This document shows, one piece after another, positions 24,201-33,780 of a DNA stretch of 64,000 nt. The notes beneath the pieces are model-generated. The model ran no database searches and had not been told where the DNA came from. It saw only the letters and a program-made list of their open reading frames with translations. Made by a program: the position numbers and the translations under genes. The stretch spans positions 11,153,001 to 11,217,000 of the forward strand of contig NC_081822.1 in NCBI RefSeq assembly GCF_030704535.1. Reading direction: 5' to 3'. How positions within the stretch are numbered: position 1 is the first letter of the stretch; the number at the start of each line of letters is the position of its first letter. Source of the stretch: Vitis vinifera (lineage: Eukaryota; Streptophyta; Magnoliopsida; Vitales; Vitaceae).

Positions 24201-24634
24201 CTTTTCTATATTATTTTTCTTTCAGTTCCCATCAGCCAACGAATTAGGAAGCCAAAAGGAACAAAAACAGAAATAAGTCAGCACAAGATTTAGTCCAGGT
24301 AACTTTCAGCTTTTCTTGGGAACAAAACGAAAGGAGAATACGTAAAAGGTTTGGGTTATCCTTTTTCTTTTTTCTTTTCTTGCAATTTCTCAGTAGCCAA
24401 ACAGATTAATAAATAAAATAAAGGACAACGGATCTGGAAAGTTCATCTTACTCCTTTTGACGATTCTTGGGGACTGTGGTTGATAGAATCCGTGGAACAG
24501 GAGAGGGCGCCATGTTTAGGTTTAAGAGGAGGAGAAAAGGAGATCGATTTCAGAGATGTTAAGGCCGTTATAGTTGGAGTGAAGTTGGGAAGTCTCCACC
24601 GCCGCTGAAGAGTTGTGGCCGGAGACATCGCCAT
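9233..24634 (-). CDS. RsmI-type 16S rRNA (cytidine-2'-O)-methyltransferase, plastid-targeted (tetrapyrrole methylase fold)
   Basis: Bacterial RsmI 2'-O-methylates C1402 of 16S rRNA using S-adenosylmethionine; a plant copy with a transit peptide should act in chloroplasts. Nine exons, GT-AG, all phases joining: 24634-24452, 23437-23370, 15707-15611, 15521-15393, 14094-13986, 13882-13738, 11619-11577, 10412-10239, 9340-9233; 1056 bp, 351 aa. Motifs in order: basic/Ser/Thr N-terminus (transit peptide), [93 protein letters not shown]. Start: the frame is open seven codons further upstream but begins there with TTG, so the first ATG is 24634 ([10 protein letters not shown]). No frameshift or missing motif. 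Intron 2 is 7.66 kb and carries a retroelement. The Arabidopsis homologue, I believe, is At1g45110. Confidence 0.92.
9435..9574 (-). mobile_element. 5'-truncated LINE with 19-bp target duplication, in last intron of the RsmI-like gene
   Basis: GTAAAATCAATACAAAGTT at 9435-9453 is repeated exactly at 9556-9574. Between them: a T-run (poly-A tail on minus), then GATAAGTAAAGGATATGCAT and about 75 bp of the family 3' end, which on minus contains TGTATACTTCCTGTATG. Target-primed reverse transcription explains the structure. Same transcriptional sense as the gene. Confidence 0.88.
11870..12063 (+). mobile_element. LINE 3'-end copy in intron of the RsmI-like gene
   Basis: Ends with GGCGCTTTTAATATATTC, a T-run and ACCTATAAAAA, preceded by TGTATACTTCGTGTGTAC. 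This matches the reverse complement of the copy at 9435-9574 and the one near 37750-37800. A possible imperfect target duplication is AATGTAGTAATATCCTAT (about 11756) versus AATGTAATATCCCAT (about 12062). The 5' limit is uncertain. Confidence 0.55.
12540..13478. mobile_element. Candidate terminal-inverted-repeat element (MITE-like) in intron
   Basis: Left end GCCTTTTTGGGAATTATTTT and right end (reverse complement) GGGTCTAATTGGGAATGTTTTC are imperfect inverted repeats. The interior is rich in AAAACAnTTTT-type foldback motifs. A smaller relative lies at 38140-38536. No transposase. Target duplication not resolved. Confidence 0.5.
12633..12946. repeat. Apparently perfect 157-bp tandem duplication
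   Basis: Copies 12633-12789 and 12790-12946 read the same base for base by eye, from AAAAAATAATTTTTGAAAAC to CTCTCCATATTTGT. It lies inside the MITE-like element and is much younger than it. Confidence 0.9.
16095..16832 (+). repeat. Left arm of the inverted repeat (LTR-like)
   Basis: Homologous to the reverse complement of 20998-21792. Shared landmarks: TAGCACATG start region, GACCTTTTAGAGG, TCTAGGTA, a TATA-like TAAATATGAGCC near 16627, and GTTTCTT(C/T)G.TAAGTC near the inner end. The TATA-like box sits as in an LTR promoter, reading inward. Confidence 0.8.
16833..17705 (+). other. Unassigned interior of the composite element
   Basis: AT-rich sequence between the left arm and the truncation of the gypsy pol. 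Possibly leader sequence of the element owning the arms. No primer-binding site or protein domain recognised. Confidence 0.35.
17706..18377 (-). pseudogene. Gypsy reverse transcriptase, N-terminal part (degraded)
   Basis: 18024-18377 carries the RT entry region ([43 protein letters not shown]). After a stop, the frame around 17706-17798 carries [19 protein letters not shown] and [10 protein letters not shown]. It ends before the YLDD motif. Between them, minus translation keeps RT-like order with stops. Confidence 0.82.
18703..18957 (-). pseudogene. Gypsy zinc knuckle and start of aspartic protease (degraded)
   Basis: Contains [13 protein letters not shown], a remnant of the CX2CX4HX4C nucleocapsid knuckle with the first cysteine changed, followed by [16 protein letters not shown], the strand before the protease active site. 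The expected DTGAT is lost (GIWWHS). Confidence 0.75.
19196..20090 (-). pseudogene. Gypsy gag (degraded)
   Basis: Pieces in different frames: an acidic N-terminal segment (19902-20090), a coiled-coil-like [15 protein letters not shown] segment (19689-19874), a capsid segment with [20 protein letters not shown] (19446-19652), and a segment with [16 protein letters not shown] and [10 protein letters not shown] (19196-19393). These match the order of the retrotransposon gag domain. Stops separate the pieces. Confidence 0.8.
20093..20530 (-). repeat. 5' LTR of the gypsy copy
   Basis: On minus it begins TGTGCCACACTCAACTCC at 20530, has a TATA-like CCTATATATGGGGC near 20495-20482, and ends in AGTCCGTGATA just before the primer-binding site. 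The usual terminal CA appears changed. About 438 bp. Confidence 0.7.
20531..20997. repeat. Insert between gypsy LTR and right arm, GAGGCTTAAGCC-rich
   Basis: Near 20865-20995 runs of AAGCCTCAA/TTGAGGCTT alternate. On minus the segment begins CAGTGTTTTAAAAGG, a start shared by a known type of dispersed plant repeat. It separates the right arm from the gypsy LTR. Confidence 0.45.
20998..21792 (-). repeat. Right arm of the inverted repeat (LTR-like)
   Basis: Inverted partner of 16095-16832. On minus it starts TGTAATCCCTCC at 21792 and carries TTATAAATATGAGCC near 21207-21193. By eye about three quarters of positions are identical with the left arm, with indels. Confidence 0.8.
21798..23369 (-). 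other. Remaining intron 2 of the RsmI-like gene, nothing recognised
   Basis: AT-rich intron sequence between the composite element and exon 2. No conserved frame or clear transposon end. Confidence 0.5.
23740..24330. repeat. Degenerate repeats in intron 1 of the RsmI-like gene
   Basis: A unit containing TTTTGCA(A/C)AAGATTT, TTTTCATTTTCTTGGGAACC and CTTAGCAACC recurs at about 23762 and 23983 (221 bp apart). Partial copies start near 24122 and 24277. Confidence 0.65.
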
Positions 24635-26639
24635 TGATGGAAGTATACGAATCAACGTAGCGTTCTCTCTCGCTCTCTCTCACGCACGCAAGATCATTGG
24701 CGTAGCCTAATGTACAGACAGATGAGTAAACGACGGCGTTTTAAATAGAAGCCCATCAAACCGACGTCGCACCAAAACCACGCTACTATTTGGAACTTCT
24801 AACGGCTAAAAATTCAGAAATTTGAAGTATAATGAAAGAAACTCATTTCGTTCATTTTTAATCAACAAAATATATAAATTTTATAAAATAAAGAACTTTC
24901 AAAAGTAAGTTTTAAAAGTTGGTTTTAGTTTAAAATATTATGTAATAGATTTTATTTAATTTCTTTCACACTTTAAAGTATAAAGTTTAGTGTAAATATA
25001 ATTTTTATATGTATTATTTTATTTAATCATTTGGTAATGATCATATTTTTGGCTAAATAATAAGATTAAAAAAATAGTATTTACTTAGTAAATAAAAATT
25101 AATCATAAAAAATTATAAAATAAAAAACTAACCAAAATGTAGGGGTAGAAAGGTAATTTTAAAAATATTATGTATTATTCTCTTGTCAAGGGGATCAAAA
25201 CACCTCATCTTAGGAATCAATTGAAATCTCATTTATGAGTGAATTTATTCTAATAAATATGATATTTTATTTCATTCTCATTGTCATTTAAGTAATCCAA
25301 ATATAGGAATAGATGAGAAAAAAAATGAGATGTTTATTCTCACTCTTTATTCCCTTATGCCATGTTTGGTATATGAGAACGAGAATGAATCTTTTGTTTC
25401 ATTTCATATTTCTTTTTTAATATGAATGAATTTGATTATATCAATTCTTACATTTGAATGCACCTACAAATATACGATTGAAATGATTATTTATTTTTAT
25501 TTCAATGCTAGGTAACAATAGAAATGAGAATGAAGAAATAAATAAAATAATAATTATATCCGTACACATAGTTTAATGTATTTGGTTTTTTTCATTTTTT
25601 AAAAACTTTCAAACTACACGTAATTTAAAAAGGAACAACAAAGGAATTTGAGAGGAAAAACTCATAAGAACAACAAATTATTTGAAAAAATGAATTAAGA
25701 ATGAAAAATCTTGGAAAAACAAAATTTTGTCTCAGCTTGCAAATCGAACATTTTTCAAATGAAGTTTTAGTACATCAATTAACATAGATTTTAAAAATTT
25801 TGAAGCATTTTTATATGGATAAAGGGTATTCTTTAAGTTCTTTAATGGTTGTCCTATAGCTTGACGTGAAAAAAGACTTATTTCATACTTGCAAAAAATG
25901 TGAAAAATTATTTAGTCCTCTTAATGTTATTGGTACACTTATGTATATTGCTAATTGTACATGCCCAAACATTGTTTTTTATGTCAATTTATAAGCAATA
26001 TATAGTTCCGCTTCAACTCAAAAATATTGAAATTGTATCAAATATATATTACGCTATCTTCACGGAACTATTGATATGAATATATTTTACTTAAGGGAAC
26101 CAAAGTTATAAATTGTTTGGATGTGCAGATGCAAGATACCTTTTAGATTCATATAAAGTTAGGTCACAAACAATATATGTTGTTTAATTGTAATGGTATT
26201 ATTATTTATTTCATGAAGATTTGTCAAATAAACAATGATGATCATATCATCAATTCATTAAAAAATACTTGCAATTCATAGAGCAAGTTGTGAATGTATA
26301 TGGTTAAGATGTATGATCTAACATATCCAAGAATGATGTTAACTCTCCTCTATCAAAGGTAACTCAATAATATCATTTGAAGATAATATTATATACATCG
26401 TACATATAAAAAGAGATTATATTAAAGGAGATAAAACTAAATACATTTCACCAAAAAAAATTTTATACACATGAACTTCAAAAGAATAGTGAAATTAATG
26501 TTCAACAAATATGCTTAAGTAATAATCTAATATATTTACTTACACGGTCATTATCAACCTTAACATTCAAGAAGTTAATATACAAGATTAGAATGCATCA
26601 TTAGGGATATCAACATGACGAAAAGTATATGTTTATAAA
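24635..26639. other. RsmI-like promoter/5' UTR, then AT-rich intergenic sequence
   Basis: 24660-24695 is a CT/GA microsatellite-like stretch in the likely 5' UTR. Upstream of about 24800 the sequence is very AT-rich, with no frame or RNA gene that I can support. Confidence 0.5.
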
Positions 26640-26872
26640 AGGATATTAGTATACTGTACTTTTTTTTTTCTCTTTGTCCAGATTTTGTCTAATTGAGTTT
26701 TATTGATAAAGTTTTTAACAAGACAGTTTTGAGTGACTAAGAGCAACTTAAATAATTATAAGAATATTATATTATTATTTTTTTGCTAAGTTTTTCCAAT
26801 AAAGTTTTTCACCAACAAGGTTTTAATAAGACATTTTTTTTTTATTATAATGGACATCTAAGAGGGAGTGTT
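26640..26872 (+). mobile_element. Copia retrotransposon 3'-end remnant (polypurine tract)
   Basis: CCAGATTTTGTCTAATTGAG, TTGATAAAGTTTTTAACAAG and a second TTTTCACCAACAAGGTTTTA block resemble the non-coding tail after copia integrase/RNase H. It is followed by ATCTAAGAGGGAGTGTT, the polypurine tract plus LTR start (TGTT). No intact LTR follows. Confidence 0.6.
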
Positions 26873-26892
26873 CACTACAAAAAAAAAAAAAG
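26873..26892 (+). repeat. CACTA-type terminus candidate
   Basis: CACTACAAAAAAAA right after the copia tail resembles the conserved end of CACTA transposons. A matching inverted end was not found to the right, so the call is tentative. Confidence 0.35.
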
Positions 26893-27470
26893 TATTGCAG
26901 ACCCATTTACATCTGCTTTTGCGATGGATTTAAATTATCATAAATTTCTATTATATTGCAAATTAAATTATCTATCACTTATACATAACTATTTACTGCA
27001 ACAACCCTTTGAAATAAAAAAGACCCATCATTTATTAGCAAGAAAATCTTTTTAAGCTCTCTCCCATTCTTTCCTCACAATTTTATTTTATACCTTACAC
27101 TTCATTAGTTTGTTTATCGCTTTGATACCATTATCAACTAAATTTATTTATAATATTTCCTATATTTTTTAAAAACCCAAGCAGTTTTTCTAATTTGAAT
27201 TTATATTTTAAATTTAGAATATTTTAGCCGCTAGGAACTCTGAATATGCGTGCGGCTTAGTGAAAGAGGCGTGGTTTTGGAAGCCGTTGATAAATTTAAA
27301 CAAGCAGTTTGAGACTTGATCAGAATTATTTTTTTATAGCAAAGGTTGCCATGATCGGAGCCACCAGGAGGTCGGGGGCTTTTTTAACTTTTGCGGCAAT
27401 TTTAAAAAATTATAATTAAAAAATGATAGTTTTGAAAATATTGATAGATTTACGGCAGTTTTGGTCACGT
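26893..27470. other. Non-coding sequence before the hairpin array
   Basis: AT-rich with one GC-richer patch (about 27230-27370). The short frames are not recognisable proteins. Confidence 0.4.
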
Positions 27471-28519
27471 GGAAGGTGTCTTTTGAAGAGACACCTTCCA
27501 CAAATTTTAAAATCATGAAAGAATTGAATTTAAGCTAAAGGTGTCTCTTGAAGAGACACCTTCTACAATTTCAGAAAATTTGATTTATATTAAAGGTGTC
27601 TCTTGAAAAAACACTTTCCAAATGGCAAAAAATCCAATATGCATTAAAGGTGTCTCTTGAAAAGACACTTTCCACAATTTGACAAATTTAAATGTCTTAT
27701 GAATTTGATTTTAAAGCTAAAGATGTCTCTTGAAGAGACACCTTCTACAATTCCTAAAAATTTTAATTTATACCAAAGGTGTCTCTTAAAGAGACACCTT
27801 TGAGAATTCCAAAAAATTAGACTTATACTAAATGTGTCTCTTGGAAAGACACTTTACACAATTCCACAAAATCCAATATGTATTTTATTTGTGGAAATGA
27901 TTTTAAAGCTAAAGATGTCTCTCTTTAATGTATGAAAATTGTGGAAAGTGTCTCTTCAAGAGACACTTTCAGTATAAACCCAATTTTTTTAAAATAATAG
28001 AAGGTGTCTCTTCAAGAGACACCTTCAATATAATTCAATTTTTTGGGAATTGTGAAATGTGTCTCTTGATACCTTCCACAATTTTAAAAATATTGGGTTT
28101 ATACTGAAAGTGCTTGTTCAAAAGACACTTTCCACAATTTCCATTCAAACAGTGAACAATTTTGAATTTATGCTGAAGGTGTCTCTTCAAGAGACACCTT
28201 CCATAATTACAAAAAAATGGAATTATATTCGGACGCCTTTCATGATTTTTAAAAAATTGGGTTTATACTGAAAGTGTCTCTTGAAGAGACACTTTCAACA
28301 ATTTTTCAGTGAAAATTTCGAATTTGGAAAAGGAACATTCTACAATTTCCAAAAAATAAAATTATACTAAAGGTGTCTCTTCAAGAGACACTTTCCACAA
28401 TTTTCATTATTTGTTAAAAAATTTCGCTTTATACTAAAAGTGTCTCTTCAAGAGACACTTTCCACAATTTCCATACACAGTAGAAAATTTTGAATTTATG
28501 CTGAAGGTGTCTCTTCCAC
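27471..28519. repeat. Array of about 18 palindromic ~25-bp hairpin units
   Basis: The half-site AAGGTGTCTCTT followed by its complement AAGAGACACCTT (with AAAGTGTCTC variants) recurs near 27473, 27538, 27593, 27645, 27719, 27774, 27829, 27944, 28002, 28106, 28176, 28269, 28370, 28435 and 28503, plus degraded units near 27909, 28058 and 28232. Spacing is 50-75 bp. Linkers share ACAATTT and TTTATACT. It lies downstream of the MuDR-PMD frame. It resembles transposase-binding subterminal arrays. Confidence 0.9.
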
Positions 28520-28864
28520 AAAAGAAAAAAAAATTCTATCTCTTAATTAGTATTACCTACTGTACAACCAAATGATTAAAGTTTATCACCTGTATACATT
28601 ATAATCAGTATTTTGACATTCAATCCAAAACCAATGAAAACAAGTAAACCAAATGTCAAAATCAGCACCTTTCCAAAATAGTAACAATACTATTTTGTGT
28701 AAAATAAGTTCAAAATAGATAGAATACTATAGAACTTACGTTAATAAAAAGTTAGTTAATCCAAAATATAACAAGTAAAAACATACATCTTGAGTATTTG
28801 TCCAAAATAATGATATGCAAAATACTAATAGTATCCAAAATATAAGTCATATGTAGCAACATCC

Positions 28865-31160
28865 TCAGTGTGTACCGCACGAAGGAGCCTTCTTCTTCCG
28901 TAGTGGACGTCTATGATGTGCATGCTTCACTATTGGCTCTATGGGGCTAACATGTAACCCTCCATGAGCTCCACGACCACGTCTCCTACCACATCCTCGA
29001 CCACGATTAGTCTTTTGTCCTTGTTGATCATCATTTGCTATATGAACTAACTCCTCATGAACCAATGTAGTCTCTATCGATGGTGGTGATGATGCAACAA
29101 GTGGTACTACAGGTGGAGTGGATGGCACCTCCATAGGTGTAATGGGAGTCTCCTGAATAGGTGGCAGCCTAATGTCAGTCGATGGTGCATGTCTAAGAAC
29201 AGACGTATGCCTAGTCCCTCTCGTATGAGCCCCTCGGCCTCTAGTCCGTACACCTCCTGATCGAGTAATGGGTGATATCGACTGCTGATGAGGTGGTGGA
29301 CTACTCCTCGTATGAGGCCCTCCTCCCCTAGTCCGTACACCTCCTGATCGAGTAATGGGTGATATCGGCTGCTGATGAGGTGGTGGACTACTCCTCGTAT
29401 GAGGCCCTCCTTCCCTAGTCCGTACACCTCCTGATCGAGTGATGGATGATATCGGCTGCTGATGAGGTGGTGGACTACTCCTCGTATGAGGCCCTCCCCC
29501 TCTAGTCCGTACACCTCCTGATCGAGTAATGGATGATGTAGGCTGTTGATGAGGTGGTGGACTAATGTCAGTCGATGGTCGCACTCGGGCAACAACTGGT
29601 GTATGCCTAATCTCCCTCGTATGAGGCCCTTGTCGTGTAGGTCGTACATCTCCTGATGGAGGCTGGAGCTGTGTAGTAGCATCAACACTAAATGGAGCAT
29701 CTAAGCGATCCATCTCATGTATGGCCTCTAATACAGTAGTACATAGCCTGGGAATGCGAAAATCATCTGGAGGTGCAATATCATATATCTGGTGTATGCT
29801 GGTAGTCTGTAAGTCAAATAAAAGTTAAATTAAATTCTAATAAAAATAAAATAAACTTTAATAAAAAGATAAAACATGAAAATTACCAATAGCTCGTGGA
29901 AGGACCTAGTCCGAGTAAGAAACCGAATAGTAATGGAGCGATACCACTCCATGTATGGATCATGATACCCTAATGAACCTATAGCCATCTCGCCTCTAGC
30001 AATATGCTCACGCCTAGAGCTCTAACGTCGAATGTAGTCTCCATGTCGAGTAGTCCAATCAACATCATGTCTACCTCTCAAATCACATTTGTGTAAGATT
30101 GACTCATTATCACATGGTTGAGGAATCCCTTGACGAAAACCAAGCTGCCGCAATACTCGATCAGGTCTATGCCATTCAATTATGTGGAAACATATCAAAG
30201 GTGAGATAGTGCACCATATATCTTTCCCAGCAGTACAATAATCAGGAAGACCAACATTCATGTCATCAACATAAGGCTGCCATATAATTTGTACCCAAGA
30301 AACGTTAGATATAATCAATGGTTTAGAATTTGTTTAGAGAAACAAGTATAAGAAATGAATCACACTTTTATCACCTGATATGTTGTAAGTCGATCAAGAT
30401 GGTGCCTATACTGAGCTAAGACGTGCATGCTAATCGAAGTAGTCCGAAACTCATCTCTCCACCTATAAAATTAAAATAACAAAGCATAGTTAAATAAATA
30501 AAAAATGTTAGAATTCAAGTTTATGCATGTATCCTCATAATAGTAAAATTTGTCGTAATTTTATAATATATACCGAATGACCAATGGAGGTGGAGGCAAC
30601 TGGTCATCATGTGGAGCTATACGTAAACGATGAGGTGCAATAAATGGGAACCTCTCCCATACCCATAACTGGAGCAAAATCAGTGGGCCAGATATATCAT
30701 GTGCATCAATATGAGAGGCTCGACACAATCGTCGATAAAGCCAGGCTAAACAGGCACTACCCCAACTATACCTACCAGCAACCTCAAAATCCTCTAGAAG
30801 GGGTAAAAACATAAGATGCACCTTATCGCTAGACTTCCCTGAAAATAGAAAACCTCCAATGAGCTGTAAGATATAAGCCCTAGTATAACGCTGAATAGAC
30901 TCCTCATCAGCATCTGGTGCCAAAGTAGGGAAGCTCTGACTCAACCATGTAAGATGAAGGCGCTGGCCATCTATGTCTGTATCTCCAGGAGTGAGTCCTA
31001 ATAGAGAATAACATACACGCCTCCAATCTAAACATGTGCTACCAGTAACTACATCTCCATCTACTGGTAGTCCAATCAACATGGCAATATCCTGTAGTGT
31101 AATGTAGCAATAGAGGTAGTGTGATCCCTCTGAACTACATTTTGGATCTCTCTTGCAATC
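28865..31160 (-). pseudogene. Plant mobile domain (PMD/MAIN-like) protein of a transposon, broken
   Basis: PMD is found in MAIN/MAIL1 proteins and in several plant transposon families. Exons on minus: about 31160-30574 (CYITLQDIAMLIGLPVDG, TWLSQSFPTL, YILQLIGGFLFSGKSSDKVHL, WGSACLAWLYRRLC, LQLWVWERFPFI), 30462-30375 (RWRDEFRTTS, LAQYRHHLD), about 30297-29887 (IWQPYVDDM, GKDIWCTISPLICFHIIEWHRPDRVLRQLG), and 29806-28865 (Pro/Thr/Arg-rich tail with four 29-residue repeats, ending RGRGCGRRRGRG and a basic C-terminus). Breaks: TAG at 30024-30022 where Trp is expected after DYIRR, and the third acceptor appears lost. The first exon is out of frame with the MuDR frame upstream. Confidence 0.85.
29241..29588 (-). 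repeat. 87-bp in-frame coding repeats
   Basis: CTAGTCCGTACACCTCCTGA recurs at 29241, 29328, 29415 and 29502 (87-bp steps). Each unit encodes 29 residues (core SPPPHQQPIS and TRSGGVRTRGGGPHTR). The frame is preserved in all units. Confidence 0.93.
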
Positions 31161-32191
31161 AATGTAGAGTCCAATAGAGAGTGGTCTTGTGATAATTTAG
31201 GGTAAACACAAGTATGAGGACCTGCGTACTTGGTTATCTCAAACATTCCATGGCTTTTACGACGACATGCACGAAGCCTCCAATTACATCATTCCTGCCA
31301 CTTCTTACATCTCACTGCCCACAATTGTGGTTCTGATTCACAAACCACCAAATGTTGATTCCGACATATTGCATAACGTTTTACAGCATATTGCAAGTCT
31401 TCTTTACTCTCAAATCTCAATCCTTTAAACAACTCATTGGATTCATTCCACAATCCAGTACGTGGTGTGAGAGGCTCAGCAGTCATGCTATTTATTGCAT
31501 CCCAATTCAATTGTTTGAACATTGGGGAAGGCATAATATGCTCACCATCATATGAAGAAACCTTATTTGTCGGAGGTTCATCATCATAATGCATCTCATT
31601 AATCTCGTCCTCATCATAAAATTCCACATCATCATTTTCATTTGTAAATGGGATGTCAACATAATTGTTTGTCGCTCCCATGACTGACTGAGTTACTAAT
31701 GCCAAATTCCCCCCCATTTCGTCATTGTGTGCTAAATTCTCATCCATTTCATCAATCTGCACTGCCGAATTCCCCTTTGCAGGTATTTCCACATCATGAC
31801 CCATAATTTCTTGATCAAATGATGGACTTAACTCAGATGAATGATCCCTTGGACGTGTCTGCAAATACATTTCAATAGTATTCGATGGTGGGATTTGTGC
31901 TACAACATGAAACATTAACCTTACATCATCATCATCTTTAATTGGTAATTGTATATAGTTAATGTTTCCATTTCCAATCGACATAAGAATTGGATACCGA
32001 AATATCATGGATAACATGGTATGAGTGCGATCGATCGACATAACATGACACAACTTATCCTCCAACTCATCATATTTGATCAAATTGTTCACTAAGACAC
32101 CTTTTTTAGGAGGACAACTGTAACACACCCCATTTGGCCCATCAATTATTTCACCATCCTTATAACACACAATTGTAAGCAAAATTTCCAT
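31083..32191 (-). pseudogene. MuDR/MULE transposase N-terminus, truncated and with a premature stop
   Basis: ATG at 32191. Residues 1-120 form the N-terminal PB1-like region of MULE transposases (GVLVNNLIKYDELEDKLCHV, IKDDDDVRLMFHVV), then an acidic linker. From about residue 250 comes the MuDR DNA-binding region (LFKGLRFESKEDLQYAVKRY, VVCESEPQLWAVRCKKWQ). A TGA at 31291-31289 interrupts it; in the same frame it goes on with CNWRLRACRRKSHGMFEITK and LSQDHSLLDSTLIAREIQNV, the zinc-ligand and Mutator-entry region. The frame then stops near 31083. The DDE catalytic core is absent; PMD sequence follows instead. Confidence 0.85.
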
Positions 32192-32251
32192 TGATGTACC
32201 TAAAAAGAATCAAATAAAAGATATATAAGACTAAATCAAATTAAATTTATT

Positions 32252-33780
32252 TTAATGCATCCATAGCTCCACTAGGGCAAACTTGCCCCATGACATATAA
32301 GATGCACTAAAGAAATATATATCAAAAGTTAGAATATAAATACAATATTAAAAAAACACTTTAAATAAAAAATTAATTATAACTATTTTATAATTGAATG
32401 AAAATTTTTCATTTAATTGATTAGTAAAAATATATCATAATTTTATTCATAGTGTTTTTACTATTATTAATATATTAAAATTTTATATATTTATCATCAT
32501 ATAATATATCATAATTTTTTAATATTAAATATATTTTAAAATTAAACTATAATCACATTTCACAATATTATCATCAAATAATATTTTATATAATCAATAT
32601 TCACTTATCAAATTTATAGTTTTTATTAACATGTATATACAAAATTGAGCTTTTTTTTTGCCACTTGGGGGGATTCGAACCCCCAACAAAGGGTTCAACA
32701 TGCATCCCTTAGTTCCACTAGGGTAAACTTGACCCATGATATATAATATGTACTAAAGAAATATATATCAAAAGTAAGAATATAAATACAATATTAAAAA
32801 AACACTTTAAATAAAAAATTAATTATAACTATTTTATAATTGAATGAAAATTTTTCATTTAATTGATTAGTAAAAATATATCATAATTTTATTCATAGTG
32901 TTTTTAATATTATTAATATATTAAAATTTTATATATTTATCATAATTTATTTTATAATATATCATAATTTTTTTAAATAGATTTTAAAATTAAACATGTT
33001 ATAATAATATTTCACAATATTATCATCAAATAATATTTTGTATAATGAATGTACACTTATAAAATGTCCATACACAAGCTTTTTTTTGCCTCTTGGGGGG
33101 ATTCGAACCCCCAACAAAAAGTTCAAGATGCATCCCCAACTCCACTAGGGCAAACTTGCCCCATGACATAAAAATATGCACTAAAGAAATATATATCAAA
33201 AGTTAGAATATAAATACAATATTAAAAAAACACTTTAAATAAAAAAATTAATTATAACTATTTTATAATTGAATGAAAAATTTTCATTTAATTGATTAGT
33301 AAAAATATATTATAATTTTATTCATAGTGTTTTTAATATTATTAATATATTAAAAATTTATATATTTATCATAATTTATTTTATAATATATAATAATTTT
33401 TTAATATTAAATAAATTTTAAAATTAAACATGTTATAATCACATTTCACATTATTATAATCAAATAATATTTTATATCATTTAATAATCAATGTACACTT
33501 ATCAAATTTATAGTTTTTATGCATACAAAATTGAATTTTTTTTTTCCACTGTTTGGGGATTCGAACCCCCAACAAAAGGTTCAACATATATCCCAGCTCC
33601 ACTAGGACAAACTTGTCCCATGATAAATGATATGCACTAAAGAAATATATATCAAAAGTTAGGATATAAATACAATATTAAAAAAACACTTTAAATAACA
33701 AATTAATTATAACTATTTTATAATTGAATGAAAAATTTTCAATTAATAAAAATATATCATAATTTTATTCATCGTATTAA
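32252..33780. repeat. Tandem array of about 3.5 units (~430-460 bp), each with a tRNA-like module
   Basis: GGATTCGAAC occurs at 32671, 33099 and 33557. On minus it is GTTCGAATCC, the pol III B-box core, inside a GGGGG...CCCCC stem. About 35 bp 5' of it on minus is TTTGCCCTAGTGGAG, similar to a tRNA A box. The remaining ~370 bp per unit is AT-rich with shared CTAAAGAAATATATATCAAA. The first unit (from 32252) is cut inside the tRNA-like part. No acceptor stem forms, so these are not tRNA genes. Confidence 0.85.

Noticed and set aside
24635..24655. RsmI-like start seven codons further upstream
   Set aside because: The upstream extension begins with TTG, not ATG; the first ATG in frame is at 24634.
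27471..28519. CRISPR-like regularly spaced repeats
   Set aside because: The units are palindromic, variable in spacing and share linker sequence; the window is clearly plant nuclear DNA. A transposon subterminal array fits better.
29107..29700. 197-codon frame overlapping the PMD tail in another frame
   Set aside because: It is a shadow: the 87-bp repeats have a length divisible by three, which keeps every frame open.
32640..33600. True tRNA genes at the GGATTCGAAC motifs
   Set aside because: B-box and T-arm-like stems are present, but no acceptor stem or anticodon arm can be paired; they recur inside a tandem repeat.
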